Source: an uncultured bacterium (GTDB lineage Bacteria; Actinomycetota; Coriobacteriia; Coriobacteriales; Coriobacteriaceae). Taken from it: a stretch of DNA of 24,476 bases. The notes under the pieces were generated by a model. That model did not search any database, was not told the DNA's origin, and worked only from the letters and a program-made list of their open reading frames with translations. The DNA is taken from NCBI GenBank assembly GCA_905215115.1, contig CAJMOP010000019.1:1-24476 (forward strand), written 5' to 3'. The translations under genes and the position numbers were made by a program. Positions 6,867 through 14,393 of this stretch are shown here, in pieces; position 1 is the first letter of the stretch; each line of letters begins with the position of its first letter.

Positions 6867-7886
6867 TTACAGGCCGAAGGACAGTACGTAGGCAAGAACA
6901 ATCTGGATCGGGGTAGCGATCAGCTTACCAAACAGGAACGCAGGGTAACCGATCTCGATCGTCTCGGGCTTTGCCTCCATGAGGGTCATGCCAACGGGGG
7001 CAAAATCGGAACCAACCTGGCAATTGACAGCAAAGAAGCCGGGAAGGGCAAAGTTGGCAGGAATCGTGCCGTTGGCGATCTGGTTGCCAACGAGGACGGA
7101 AAGCACGGAGGCGATGATTGCGCCCGGGCAGATCAACGGCGAGAGGAACGGAATCGAGCAGAACATGCCGATCGCCAGCATGCCGGGCAGCGAGCCCGCG
7201 AGAGGCGTAAGGACGCCAGCGAGAACATTTGCGAAGCCGGTATAGTTGATGATGCCGATCAGAACCGAGACGAACGCCATGAAGGGGATGATGTTGCGGA
7301 TAACATCGTTCACGGTATCGCGCGCAGCCTGGTAGATGATGCTGATAACGCGGCCGACACCGGTGCCGATCTTGGAGACAACGTCCATGAAGCCGTTAGA
7401 CTCCTTGGATGCGAGCTCGGCACGTCCCTCAGCGATCTTGGCGTGGACGTTTTCCTTCGTCGTCTCCTCGTGTGCCTTCTCGGCCTTTACCGGCTCAGCG
7501 GGAACATCGGCCGCATCGGCAAGGACGATGCAATCGGGATTGACGTCAGATGCAAAGAGATCCTCGGTGATGAACTGGGCCAGAGGACCAGACGGAGAAC
7601 CGGGCTTGATGTTCAGCGTCTTAAGGCCCATCTTGGGATAGGTGCCGCAGCGAGCCACGCCGGCGCAGTCGATGACAACGGCGCATGCCTGATCGGTCTC
7701 GATCGGGTCCTTAAACTGGTCGTGCGCCTCGGCGCCGGTAAGCTCCGCAATGCGAAGGGCGACCGGGCTGATGCCACCCAGGGTCACGCTCAGAACATAA
7801 GGCTTCTCGGCCGTGGGGGTAATGATGAGGGGACCGCCCCAACCGTTGCCGCCGTGGGACGCCTTTACGCTTTTGAATTCACTCAT
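6867..7886 (-). CDS. srlE: PTS glucitol/sorbitol-type EIIB with C-terminal membrane domain
   Basis: The protein has 339 residues. The N-terminal IIB domain (about 1-130) starts with HGGNGWGGPL and contains VIDCAGVARCGTYPK, where Cys74 is the candidate phosphorylation site. A charged Ala/Glu linker (about 130-165) leads to the membrane part (about 170-339) with several hydrophobic helices and the conserved FCSIPFLSPLICPGAIIAS and GSDFAPVGMTL segments. This matches SrlE, the half of the split glucitol permease that carries IIB. The start is ATG at 7886 with AAGGAG nine bases upstream. It lies 30 bases after IIC. Together the IIC, IIB and IIA proteins import a polyol or sugar and phosphorylate it on entry. 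Confidence 0.92.
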   Translation of the reverse strand: MSEFKSVKASHGGNGWGGPLIITPTAEKPYVLSVTLGGISPVALRIAELTGAEAHDQFKDPIETDQACAVVIDCAGVARCGTYPKMGLKTLNIKPGSPSGPLAQFITEDLFASDVNPDCIVLADAADVPAEPVKAEKAHEETTKENVHAKIAEGRAELASKESNGFMDVVSKIGTGVGRVISIIYQAARDTVNDVIRNIIPFMAFVSVLIGIINYTGFANVLAGVLTPLAGSLPGMLAIGMFCSIPFLSPLICPGAIIASVLSVLVGNQIANGTIPANFALPGFFAVNCQVGSDFAPVGMTLMEAKPETIEIGYPAFLFGKLIATPIQIVLAYVLSFGL

Positions 7887-7915
7887 GATTTAGACTCTCC
7901 TTTTGCGCTGAACTA

Positions 7916-8461
7916 CTAGGCGGCAAGCTTAGCTTCGTTGCGCTTCTTCATGATGAGGTACAGCTTCTCGGTGACAATGCCCTTGATCAGGCAGACGATT
8001 AGACCAACAATGAGGAAGCGGATAGCAAGCTCGGAGGAGTTCTTTCCCAGTGCCTCGTAGCCGGCCGAGATACCAAGCCAAACAAAGAGCTCGGAAGAGT
8101 TAGCGTGCGGGAAAAGACCAACGATGGGGTGCATCATGGACACGACCGCATCGTAGAATGCGGGCTTGTAGTCCTCCTCGACAAACACACCAAAGGTGTA
8201 TGCCATCGGATTGCAGAGGAAGAAAGTGCAAAGGAACGGGATGAGGGTATAGCGGAGAACTGCATACTTGGTGCACTTCTTCATGAACCCATAGACACGC
8301 TCCTCGCCGATCAGCTGGATGACTGCCTTGATCGTAAGGATCAGGCAGATCAGCATGGGGATCATGCCCGTAATAAACGAGGCAAACTGATCACCAGCCG
8401 CATTAAACAGGCCGGTAAAGCCCTCCGCAAGGAAGATAAGGAAATCGTTTACTGCTCCCAT
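7916..8461 (-). CDS. srlA: PTS glucitol/sorbitol-type EIIC
   Basis: The protein has 181 residues from the ATG at 8461 and matches SrlA/GutA. It has an N-terminal amphipathic stretch, a long hydrophobic segment FITGMIPMLICLILTIKAVI, the family signature LRYTLIPFLCTFFLCNPMAY, then HPIVGLFPHANSSELFVWLGI and a final membrane helix with a basic tail. I prefer ATG 8461 over ATG 8467 because AAGGAG sits one base before the latter but seven bases before the former. It is the first PTS gene after the kinase. The 183-base upstream gap contains two GGTTGTCTA repeats and may hold a separate promoter. Confidence 0.92.
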   Translation of the reverse strand: MGAVNDFLIFLAEGFTGLFNAAGDQFASFITGMIPMLICLILTIKAVIQLIGEERVYGFMKKCTKYAVLRYTLIPFLCTFFLCNPMAYTFGVFVEEDYKPAFYDAVVSMMHPIVGLFPHANSSELFVWLGISAGYEALGKNSSELAIRFLIVGLIVCLIKGIVTEKLYLIMKKRNEAKLAA

Positions 8462-8547
8462 TTTCATTCTCCTTAGTTAATGTTCGTTACTTCTATCGTT
8501 CTACCTGAGCGCCCCCTCCTCCTTTTCAATCGGCCATATACGCTCAT

Positions 8548-8572
8548 GGTTGTCTACGGTTGTCTATATCTT
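8548..8572. promoter_or_regulatory. Paired GGTTGTCTA repeats upstream of the PTS genes
   Basis: GGTTGTCTA occurs at 8548-8556 and again at 8558-8566, exactly 10 bp apart, followed by TATCTTAC. The TCTAT part resembles one half of the TAGACGTCTAT operator upstream of the aldolase. It may be a weaker site for the same regulator, placed between the kinase and IIC genes. I could not define a promoter nearby. Confidence 0.4.
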
Positions 8573-8644
8573 ACAAAGGGACCGCTCTTCGAGTTGCCTT
8601 CTCGCATTCCTTTCGGTGAACGGTAGATTTTACAAGACAAACGG

Positions 8645-10120
8645 CTACGCGCTATTTAGCTCATAGATAATTTGGAGTGCCTCGAATATACGCATATACC
8701 TGCTAAAACGCGCGTCGTAGAGCTCATGGGCCCTGTCGTTTTTTTCAATGGAATCGAGTTTTCTGCAGACCCCTGCGGCAACCGCCGTCAAGTCTTGGCC
8801 GCAAGAAGCCGAGAGAGCCAGCAGCGCCGCGCCCTGACCGGCACCGGAGGATTCCATCCGCACCATATCGACCCCCAACACGTTGGAGAGCGTTTGCGCC
8901 CAAAAATCGTTCTTGGCCCCTCCTCCAACGAGCCTGATGCTGCGCCACTCTTCCGAATGGTCCACGGACTCCTTGAGCTCCCTTAAGGCATACGCCGTGC
9001 CCTCCATCAGAGCCCTTTCGAGCTCGGAACGAGTCGTGTCAAGATCAAGCCCCAGAAAGGCACCGCGTACCGACGGGCAACCGTGCAGGACTTTTTCTCC
9101 CGATAGATGGGGGTAGAACATGAGATCCCTCATGTCGTAGAAGGGGTCCTCGACGGCCTTGTCCTCCAAATCGTAGGACTCACTGCTTAGAATCTGCCCG
9201 TACCACCATTCCTTGGCACCGCCGCACGATCTGATACTCAGCTGAATTTGGGTCTTAAGGGTATTTCCCCACTTGAACAACACGGGCTTGCCAACAGCCG
9301 GAAGGTCAACTCCCTCAGATGAATACATCAGCACGCCGCTTGTTCCAAGTGAGATGGTGGGGACGCCCTCCAAAAGGCATCCCGTGCAGATCGCTGCCGC
9401 GGGATTGTCGCCCGTTCCCCTCACGATCATGGCACCTGCGGGAATTCCCGTCTCGCTTGAAGCTCTCTCAACCACGGCCCCAATTACGGCATCAGAAGGC
9501 TCGACAACGGGAAGCAACGACTCGGGGATTCCAAAATGCTCGCAGACCTCACCGATCCAAGCTTGCCTCTCGTTATCGTAGAGCCCTGTTGTCGAAGCCC
9601 CGCAATAGTCCGTACCAGCACGCCCGCCAAACTTGAGAGCAATCCAATCTGAAACCGAAAGAAACACTTCGCTCTTTGAAAGGCCCTCAGGATTATTCTT
9701 AGCTATCCATGCAAGGTTAATCGCCGGAACCCCAGTCGAAAGAAAGCTGGCGACCCTAGGATGGCCCGCAGACAGAGCCCACTGCTTCTCGGTAAAGACA
9801 GCGTCAATCGTGCGCTGGTCGTTCCACATTATGGCGGGACACGTTGGCACCCCATCGGCATCGATCAAGACCGTCGTGTGCATCTGCCCGGTAGCACCAA
9901 CGCCTTTTATTAGAGACAGGTCAACTTTCTCTCCAAGCAGGGAGCATGCAGAGCAAATGGCGATCCACCATGTCTCCGGATTGATCTCCCGCCAACCGGG
10001 ATGAGGCTCAGAGCACTCGTAAGCCTCGCTCGCAGTCGCGACAACTTTTCCGCCTTCATCAATGCACGTGAGCTTCACCGATGACGTGCCCACATCGACA
10101 CCAAGGTAGAGCGCACCCAT
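8645..10120 (-). CDS. FGGY-family carbohydrate kinase, xylulokinase-like
   Basis: The protein has 491 residues, normal for FGGY kinases. The first actin-like fold opens with YLGVDVGTSSVKL (phosphate binding, 5-17), then GVGATGQMH (73-81) and MWNDQRT (98-104) with Asp101 in the substrate pocket, as in XylB. GTGDNPAA near 236-242 carries candidate catalytic base Asp238, and LVGGGAKNDFWAQTLSNVLG is the adenosine motif of the second fold. The start is ATG at 10120, chosen over ATG 10135 because GAGG lies six bases before it. It is 30 bases after the aldolase, so the two are probably cotranscribed. It transfers phosphate from ATP to a ketose, polyol or derivative. Beside a PTS and a class II aldolase it may make a ketose bisphosphate or a 1-phosphate for cleavage. 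The substrate is unknown. Confidence 0.9.
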   Translation of the reverse strand: MGALYLGVDVGTSSVKLTCIDEGGKVVATASEAYECSEPHPGWREINPETWWIAICSACSLLGEKVDLSLIKGVGATGQMHTTVLIDADGVPTCPAIMWNDQRTIDAVFTEKQWALSAGHPRVASFLSTGVPAINLAWIAKNNPEGLSKSEVFLSVSDWIALKFGGRAGTDYCGASTTGLYDNERQAWIGEVCEHFGIPESLLPVVEPSDAVIGAVVERASSETGIPAGAMIVRGTGDNPAAAICTGCLLEGVPTISLGTSGVLMYSSEGVDLPAVGKPVLFKWGNTLKTQIQLSIRSCGGAKEWWYGQILSSESYDLEDKAVEDPFYDMRDLMFYPHLSGEKVLHGCPSVRGAFLGLDLDTTRSELERALMEGTAYALRELKESVDHSEEWRSIRLVGGGAKNDFWAQTLSNVLGVDMVRMESSGAGQGAALLALSASCGQDLTAVAAGVCRKLDSIEKNDRAHELYDARFSRYMRIFEALQIIYELNSA

Positions 10121-10150
10121 TATCGCCTCATCCATGTTCGTAATTCCGCG

Positions 10151-10993
10151 CTACTCAGCGATGCCGTTGATGGCGTGCGTCGTCTTGTAAGCAACGTCCG
10201 CAACTGCCTTACGTGTATCAATCAGTACCTTGGCGAGATTATGCTCGTTGTTGTTTGCCTCGTACGCCTTGCCAACCGTCGTGATGTAGGCCTTGCGCAG
10301 GTCGCTTGCGATGTTGATCTTGGACATCTTGTGTGGCTGCATAGCGTGGATGGTCTCATAGGGAATGCCCGAGCCACCATGAAGAACGAGGGGACACGGA
10401 GACACCTCGGCAAGCTTCTCAAGCAGCGGCAAATCGATGCGCGGCGTATCCTCAAGGCCGTGAACGTTGCCGATAGACACGGCCAACAGGTCGCAGCCCG
10501 TGCGCTCCACAAACTCGCAAACCTGATCGGGGTCGGTCTTAAGATCCGCCTCGGAAACATGATCGTCTTCTTTGCCCTTGATGGCACCGAGCTCAGCCTC
10601 AACGGGCACGCCGTAGCAATGGCAGTAGTCAACTGCCTGGCGCGAGAAGCGAATGTTCTCCTCAAAGGGCAACGCGGCACCGTCGATCATAACGGAGGTA
10701 AAGCCGGCCTGAACCGCCTGTCGAACATCCTCGAGCGTCTTGCCGTGGTCAAGATGCAGACACGTGGGAACGATATAGTCCTCCGCCGCGCGTTTAACGA
10801 TAGAGGCGATCATGCCGTAATCGGAAAGCTTAACGTTGGTAGGGGCGATCTGGAGGATGCCCGGCATGCCGGCCTTCTGCAATCCGTCCAAGATACCCAG
10901 GGTCATCTCCATATTGGTCGTGTTATATGCGGGAAGGAGCCATCCGTTCTTGCGTGCAATCTGGATCAGCTCAGTCGAAGTTACAACTGCCAT
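10151..10993 (-). CDS. Class II (zinc) ketose-bisphosphate aldolase
   Basis: The protein has 280 residues, of the FbaA/GatY/KbaY type. Motifs in order: PAYNTTNMEM (21-30), LHLDHG (79-84; Asp82 catalytic, His83 zinc), VEAELG (131-136), IGNVHG (174-179; His178 zinc) and LHGGSGI (204-210; His205 zinc), followed by KINIASDLR for phosphate binding. It cleaves a ketose (bis)phosphate to dihydroxyacetone phosphate and an aldehyde. Its length and setting are nearer tagatose-bisphosphate aldolases than housekeeping Fba, but sequence reading alone does not fix the substrate. The start is ATG at 10993 with GGAGG upstream. It is the first gene of its transcript: a terminator for the HAD gene and two operator-like sites lie upstream, and the FGGY kinase follows 30 bases downstream. 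Confidence 0.92.
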   Translation of the reverse strand: MAVVTSTELIQIARKNGWLLPAYNTTNMEMTLGILDGLQKAGMPGILQIAPTNVKLSDYGMIASIVKRAAEDYIVPTCLHLDHGKTLEDVRQAVQAGFTSVMIDGAALPFEENIRFSRQAVDYCHCYGVPVEAELGAIKGKEDDHVSEADLKTDPDQVCEFVERTGCDLLAVSIGNVHGLEDTPRIDLPLLEKLAEVSPCPLVLHGGSGIPYETIHAMQPHKMSKINIASDLRKAYITTVGKAYEANNNEHNLAKVLIDTRKAVADVAYKTTHAINGIAE

Positions 10994-11050
10994 GATTCCT
11001 CCAACCGGGTTACGGCAATTCGAGTTGAGTTTACGTTCCAGATACTTATA

Positions 11051-11087
11051 TAGACGTCTATGTACCTGTTTATAGACGACTATATAC
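11051..11087. promoter_or_regulatory. Two putative operators upstream of the aldolase-kinase genes
   Basis: TAGACGTCTATGTAC (11051-11065) and TAGACGACTATATAC (11073-11087) are related 15-mers whose starts are 22 bp apart, two helical turns. The core TAGACGTCTA is a perfect palindrome. A third copy lies upstream of the HAD gene at 11850-11864. Length, symmetry and shared placement fit an operator for the nearby GntR/UTRA protein. Confidence 0.65.
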
Positions 11088-11128
11088 CTTTTTGATTCTT
11101 GCGCATAGCATTAAATGTCTCGAATTAG

Positions 11129-11160
11129 AAAAAGGGCTGCCGAGAAACAGTCGACAGCCC
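11129..11160 (-). terminator. Rho-independent terminator of the HAD gene
   Basis: Read on the minus strand, GGGCTGTCG (11160-11152) pairs with CGGCAGCCC (11142-11134), with one G-T pair, and is followed by five T (11133-11129). It begins 15 bases after the HAD stop codon and separates that gene from the aldolase transcript. Confidence 0.85.
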
Positions 11161-11174
11161 ATCGTTCAACCTGT

Positions 11175-11831
11175 TTACCCCAATGTTCCGCTTGCCAGCA
11201 TGTCGACAACATCATTAAGGTTCAGGACAATCGCCGTGGCTAATCTTTCCATCTCTTCTGTTGGCTCGGAGAGATCAGGAACCATGACGGTGTGAAAACC
11301 TCCTGCAAAGCCCGCGCGCACCCCGTTATAGGAATCCTCCAAGACGAGGGATTTTTGCGGCGGCACCCCTAGCTCGTCCGCCGCTTTTAAAAAGACGTCA
11401 GGATAGGGCTTGGCATGCTCGACCTCGATACCAGAAACGATCGAATCAAAATATGGAAGTATTCCTCCCCTTATCAGGTTGGCCTTGATCATCTCCCTGC
11501 TCGACGAGGAGGCAACCGCCATCGGAATCCCTTCAATCTTGAGATACTCGAGAAGCCTATCCAATCCAGGTTTTTTCTCTGCGCCATGGGCCAATGCTTC
11601 ATGGGCTATTTCGTAAAAACGATCAACAAATGCCTTGGGGTCGACTTCGTCACCATACCATTCGCGAATAATGGATACGGCCTCGGCTCCATTGGTTCCG
11701 CGCATGGCGTCCGCAAGGCCCTCCATGCACTCAACCCCAAACTCGATTGCGGTCTTAGGCCAACAAGAAGCCCAGATAGGCTCGGCGTCAAACATAAGCC
11801 CATCCATATCGAAGATAACCGCCTCGTACAT
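11175..11831 (-). CDS. HAD-superfamily phosphatase/phosphoglucomutase-like protein
   Basis: The protein has 218 residues. Motif I is VIFDMDGLMFD (Asp8 nucleophile, Asp10 acid/base), then a helical C1 cap, motif II AVASSSS, motif III Lys in HAKPYPDVF and motif IV LEDSYNGV. This is the beta-phosphoglucomutase-like branch that contains many sugar-phosphate phosphatases. The start is ATG at 11831 with GGAGG six bases upstream; longer readings would run into the operator and promoter area. It has its own terminator, yet carries the same operator-like motif as the aldolase operon just upstream, so it is probably coregulated. A likely role is removing a phosphate from a pathway intermediate or dead-end product (inference). 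It is related to, but distinct from, the broken HAD gene at 2.4-3.0 kb. Confidence 0.88.
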   Translation of the reverse strand: MYEAVIFDMDGLMFDAEPIWASCWPKTAIEFGVECMEGLADAMRGTNGAEAVSIIREWYGDEVDPKAFVDRFYEIAHEALAHGAEKKPGLDRLLEYLKIEGIPMAVASSSSREMIKANLIRGGILPYFDSIVSGIEVEHAKPYPDVFLKAADELGVPPQKSLVLEDSYNGVRAGFAGGFHTVMVPDLSEPTEEMERLATAIVLNLNDVVDMLASGTLG

Positions 11832-11849
11832 ATTGCCTCCCTGTTCAAG

Positions 11850-11874
11850 TAGACGTCTATATACGTTTATTCTA
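11850..11874 (-). promoter_or_regulatory. Operator-like TAGACGTCTATATAC with a -10-like box upstream of the HAD gene
   Basis: The third copy of the TAGACG(T/A)CTAT(G/A)TAC motif lies at 11850-11864, about 20 bases upstream of the HAD start. On the minus strand a TAGAAT -10-like box (11874-11869) directly precedes it, so a bound repressor would cover the transcription start. No clear -35 box was found. Confidence 0.55.
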
Positions 11875-11907
11875 GCAAAGGAGGACTTTTCTCTACTGCA
11901 ACGGCAC

Positions 11908-11946
11908 AAAAAGGTGCCCGCCCCACAGATGCTGGGGCGGGCACCT
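11908..11946 (-). terminator. Strong terminator, second after the EF-G-like gene
   Basis: A perfect 14-bp GC-rich stem (11912-11925 with 11933-11946, 7-base loop) is followed on the minus strand by a run of T (complement of the A-run 11908-11912). It stops readthrough from the EF-G-like gene into the HAD gene. Confidence 0.88.
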
Positions 11947-11954
11947 CGCCCGCC

Positions 11955-11999
11955 AAAAAAGCCGCCACAACGGAACTACCCCATCGCGGCGGTTTTTTA
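11955..11999. terminator. Terminator immediately after the EF-G-like gene
   Basis: CCGCC (11962-11966) pairs with GGCGG (11988-11992) across a 21-base loop. An A-run (11955-11960) and a T-run (11993-11998) flank the stem, giving a terminator shape on both strands. It lies just past the EF-G-like stop codon and is the first of two tandem terminators. Confidence 0.75.
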
Positions 12000-12007
12000 T
12001 CGTCTAG

Positions 12008-14083
12008 TTACTTAGCGCGGCCCTCCTCATAGCGCTCGACCAGCTTGGCCTGAACGTCATAGGGCACCTGCTCATAGCCTGCAGGCTTCATGGTAAAGTC
12101 GCCCGTGCCGCGCGTGATAGAGCGCAGACGCGTCGAGTAATCCGTCAGCTCGGCCAGCGGCGCCTGGGCAATGACCACGGTATCGCCGCGCTCATCGGTT
12201 TCCATGCCCGTCACGCGACCGCGCGAGGCCGAGATGTCGCCCATTACAGCACCGGCGTAACTCTCGGGGATAGTCACCGTGATTTCCTCGATGGGCTCCA
12301 GCACCACCGGGTCGGCATCGGCACATGCCTTGCGCAGGCCGATGCGAGCCGCCGCGCGGAACGCCATCTCGTTGGAGTCGACGCTGTGATACGAGCCATC
12401 GTACACAGCCACGCGAATGCCCGTGAGCGGGTAGCCGGCAATGATGCCGTCCTTCATGGTCTCCTGGACACCCTTGTCCACGGCGGGGATCAGTGAGCGC
12501 GGAATGCGGCCGCCCACGACCTCGTCCACAAACTCATAGCCATCGCTCGTGCCGTCGGGCCCAATGAGCGGCTCAACGCGCAGCCAGCAGTCGCCATACT
12601 GACCGGCACCGCCGGTCTGCTTCTTGTGGCGGCCCTGGGCGCTTGCCGTGCGGCGGATGGTCTCGCGATACGGAATGCGGATCGGCACGCTCTTGGCCAC
12701 GACCTTGGTGCGGTCCTCAAGGCGATTGAGCAGGACCGAAACCTGCGCCTCACCCACGGCGGAAATGATGGTCTGACCGGTCTCCTCGTCGCGGTCGATG
12801 CTCATGGTCGGATCGGCCTTACAAGCCTTCTCGATAAACGTGTAGAGCTTCTCCTCGTCGCCGCGATTCTCGGCCTCGATGGCGATGCGGTACTGCGAGT
12901 TGGGGAACTTAAACGCCGCAGCCTCGACCTTGCCGGTAATCGAGAGCGTATCGCCCGTTTCGGCCGCCAGCTTGGGAGCCACAATGATATCGCCGGCATA
13001 AGCGTGACCGACCTCGGTCATGTCACGGCCACACATCACATACAGGTGAGCCAGACGCTCGCCCTTGCGCGTACGCGCATTGATCAGCTCGATGCCCGGC
13101 TCAAGCGTGCCCGTCAGCACCTTGATAAAGCTGATGCGGCCCTGCTGCGGATCGGCCAGGGTCTTAAACACAAACGCCACCGGACGGTCATCGTCGCTCG
13201 AGATCTTAAGCGAATCACCGTCGATGAGCGGCATCTCGCCATAGTCGGTCGGCGCCGGGAAGTATGTGGCGATGTCATCCATCAGTGAGTTGACGCCCTG
13301 CTCCTTAATGCAATCGCCCGCAAAGACCGGCACAAAGATGCGCTCGGCGATCGCCTTCGACAACAGGCCTTCAAGCTCCTCCTGCGTCAGCGTCTCCTCG
13401 CCTTCCAAGTACTTCATCATCAGCTCGTCGTCGGCCTCGGCCACCAGCTCGCACAGATGGTCATGGGCCTCCTCGGCCTGGGCACGATACTCCTCGGGAA
13501 TCTCCGACTCAACGGCTTCGGTGCCGTTGCAATGGCGCGCCTTCATGCGCACCAGGTCGATGATGCCGTCAAAGTCCTCGCCCTCGCCCCAGGGAAGGGT
13601 CACGGCGCCCAGGCGCGTGCCAAAGCGCTCCTGCAGCAGGTCCATCGTGGTCGCAAAGCTGGCTTCGGAGCGCGACAGGCGGTTTACGAACACCGCACGC
13701 GCCAGGCGCAGGTCCTCGGCGGCATACCAGAGCTTAACCGTCGTAGGCTGCGGGCCGGCCTCGGCGTCGACCACAAACAGAGCCGTCTCGCAGACGCTCA
13801 TCGCGGCAAAGGCGTCGCCGATAAAATCGGGATAGCACGGGGCATCGAGCACATTGATGCGCGCGCCCTTCCAGTCGATCGGCGCAATGGTCGTCGAGAT
13901 GGAAAATGCACGCTTGACCTCTTCGGGGTCATAGTCGAGCGTAGGCTTGGTGCCGTCGTGGCCGCCCAGGCGGGCGGTCTTGCCGGAAAGGTGGAGCATG
14001 GCCTCGGCGAGTGAAGTCTTGCCCACCCCGCCTTGGCCTACGAGCACCACGTTCCTTACATTGCCGGTCTTGGGAGCACCCAT
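12008..14083 (-). CDS. EF-G-like translational GTPase (EF-G2 type)
   Basis: The protein has 691 residues with full EF-G architecture: G domain (about 1-265), domain II, and domains III-V (GGAGQYGDCWLRVEP, then ESYAGAVMGDISASRGRVTG, typical of EF-G IV/V). G1 is GQGGVGKTS (16-24). G3, normally DTPGH, reads DAPCY at 80-84, replacing the catalytic His by Tyr. G4, normally NKxD, reads NRLS at 134-137. Such divergent EF-G2 proteins occur beside a normal EF-G in many actinobacteria; their role is poorly defined. It is less like TetM-type ribosomal protection proteins. The start is ATG at 14083 with a strong AAGGAGGT (14095-14088). It is monocistronic, with tandem terminators. Weak base recognition or slow hydrolysis is inferred from the motif changes, not shown. 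Confidence 0.88.
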   Translation of the reverse strand: MGAPKTGNVRNVVLVGQGGVGKTSLAEAMLHLSGKTARLGGHDGTKPTLDYDPEEVKRAFSISTTIAPIDWKGARINVLDAPCYPDFIGDAFAAMSVCETALFVVDAEAGPQPTTVKLWYAAEDLRLARAVFVNRLSRSEASFATTMDLLQERFGTRLGAVTLPWGEGEDFDGIIDLVRMKARHCNGTEAVESEIPEEYRAQAEEAHDHLCELVAEADDELMMKYLEGEETLTQEELEGLLSKAIAERIFVPVFAGDCIKEQGVNSLMDDIATYFPAPTDYGEMPLIDGDSLKISSDDDRPVAFVFKTLADPQQGRISFIKVLTGTLEPGIELINARTRKGERLAHLYVMCGRDMTEVGHAYAGDIIVAPKLAAETGDTLSITGKVEAAAFKFPNSQYRIAIEAENRGDEEKLYTFIEKACKADPTMSIDRDEETGQTIISAVGEAQVSVLLNRLEDRTKVVAKSVPIRIPYRETIRRTASAQGRHKKQTGGAGQYGDCWLRVEPLIGPDGTSDGYEFVDEVVGGRIPRSLIPAVDKGVQETMKDGIIAGYPLTGIRVAVYDGSYHSVDSNEMAFRAAARIGLRKACADADPVVLEPIEEITVTIPESYAGAVMGDISASRGRVTGMETDERGDTVVIAQAPLAELTDYSTRLRSITRGTGDFTMKPAGYEQVPYDVQAKLVERYEEGRAK

Positions 14084-14323
14084 GATGACCTCCTTGCAGG
14101 GTCGCGCGCAATGCGCGACGCCAACGGGGAGAGTTCGCGGTCGGTGCCGTCCCGGGAGCAGCATGGTCGGCAGCCGAGCCGACTCACCCTCCAAATGTCC
14201 TATGCCACCACCCTACCCTCACAGGTGACTGTCCATGCACACCTTTCGGCGCACGTATGGATACGGGCGGCGAGAGGAAGGAGAACGCATGCGAGGCGAT
14301 TATTGGACCCCGTCGATGCAAAT
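14084..14323. other. Leader/promoter region of the EF-G-like gene with two small hairpins
   Basis: This region, with the terminator at 14324-14359, fills the 310-base gap before the ABC ATPase. GTCGCGC (14101-14107) pairs with GCGCGAC (14113-14119), ending just upstream of the ribosome-binding site. GTCGGC (14166-14171) pairs with GCCGAC (14178-14183). Both would lie in the mRNA leader. No convincing promoter box was found. Confidence 0.4.
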
Positions 14324-14359
14324 AAAATGCCACCCCAGGCCGTAAGACCTGTGGCGGCA
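14324..14359 (-). terminator. Rho-independent terminator of the amino-acid ABC operon
   Basis: On the minus strand TGCCGCCACAGG (14359-14348) pairs with CCTGGGGTGGCA (14339-14328), with one mismatch and one G-T pair, and runs into TTTTA. It lies 35 bases after the ATPase stop codon. Confidence 0.8.
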
Positions 14360-14393
14360 TCACCTCAATTAATAATTGAGTAAATAGCTGAGC

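Noticed and set aside
6513..7919. 468-residue open frame on the + strand opposite the PTS genes
   Set aside because: Its sequence is Asp/Arg/Gly-rich antisense of srlE and gutM with no recognisable domain.
12008..14083. EF-G-like gene considered as a tetracycline ribosomal-protection gene
   Set aside because: It lacks the TetM-type G3 and overall pattern, and has no mobile element or resistance context.
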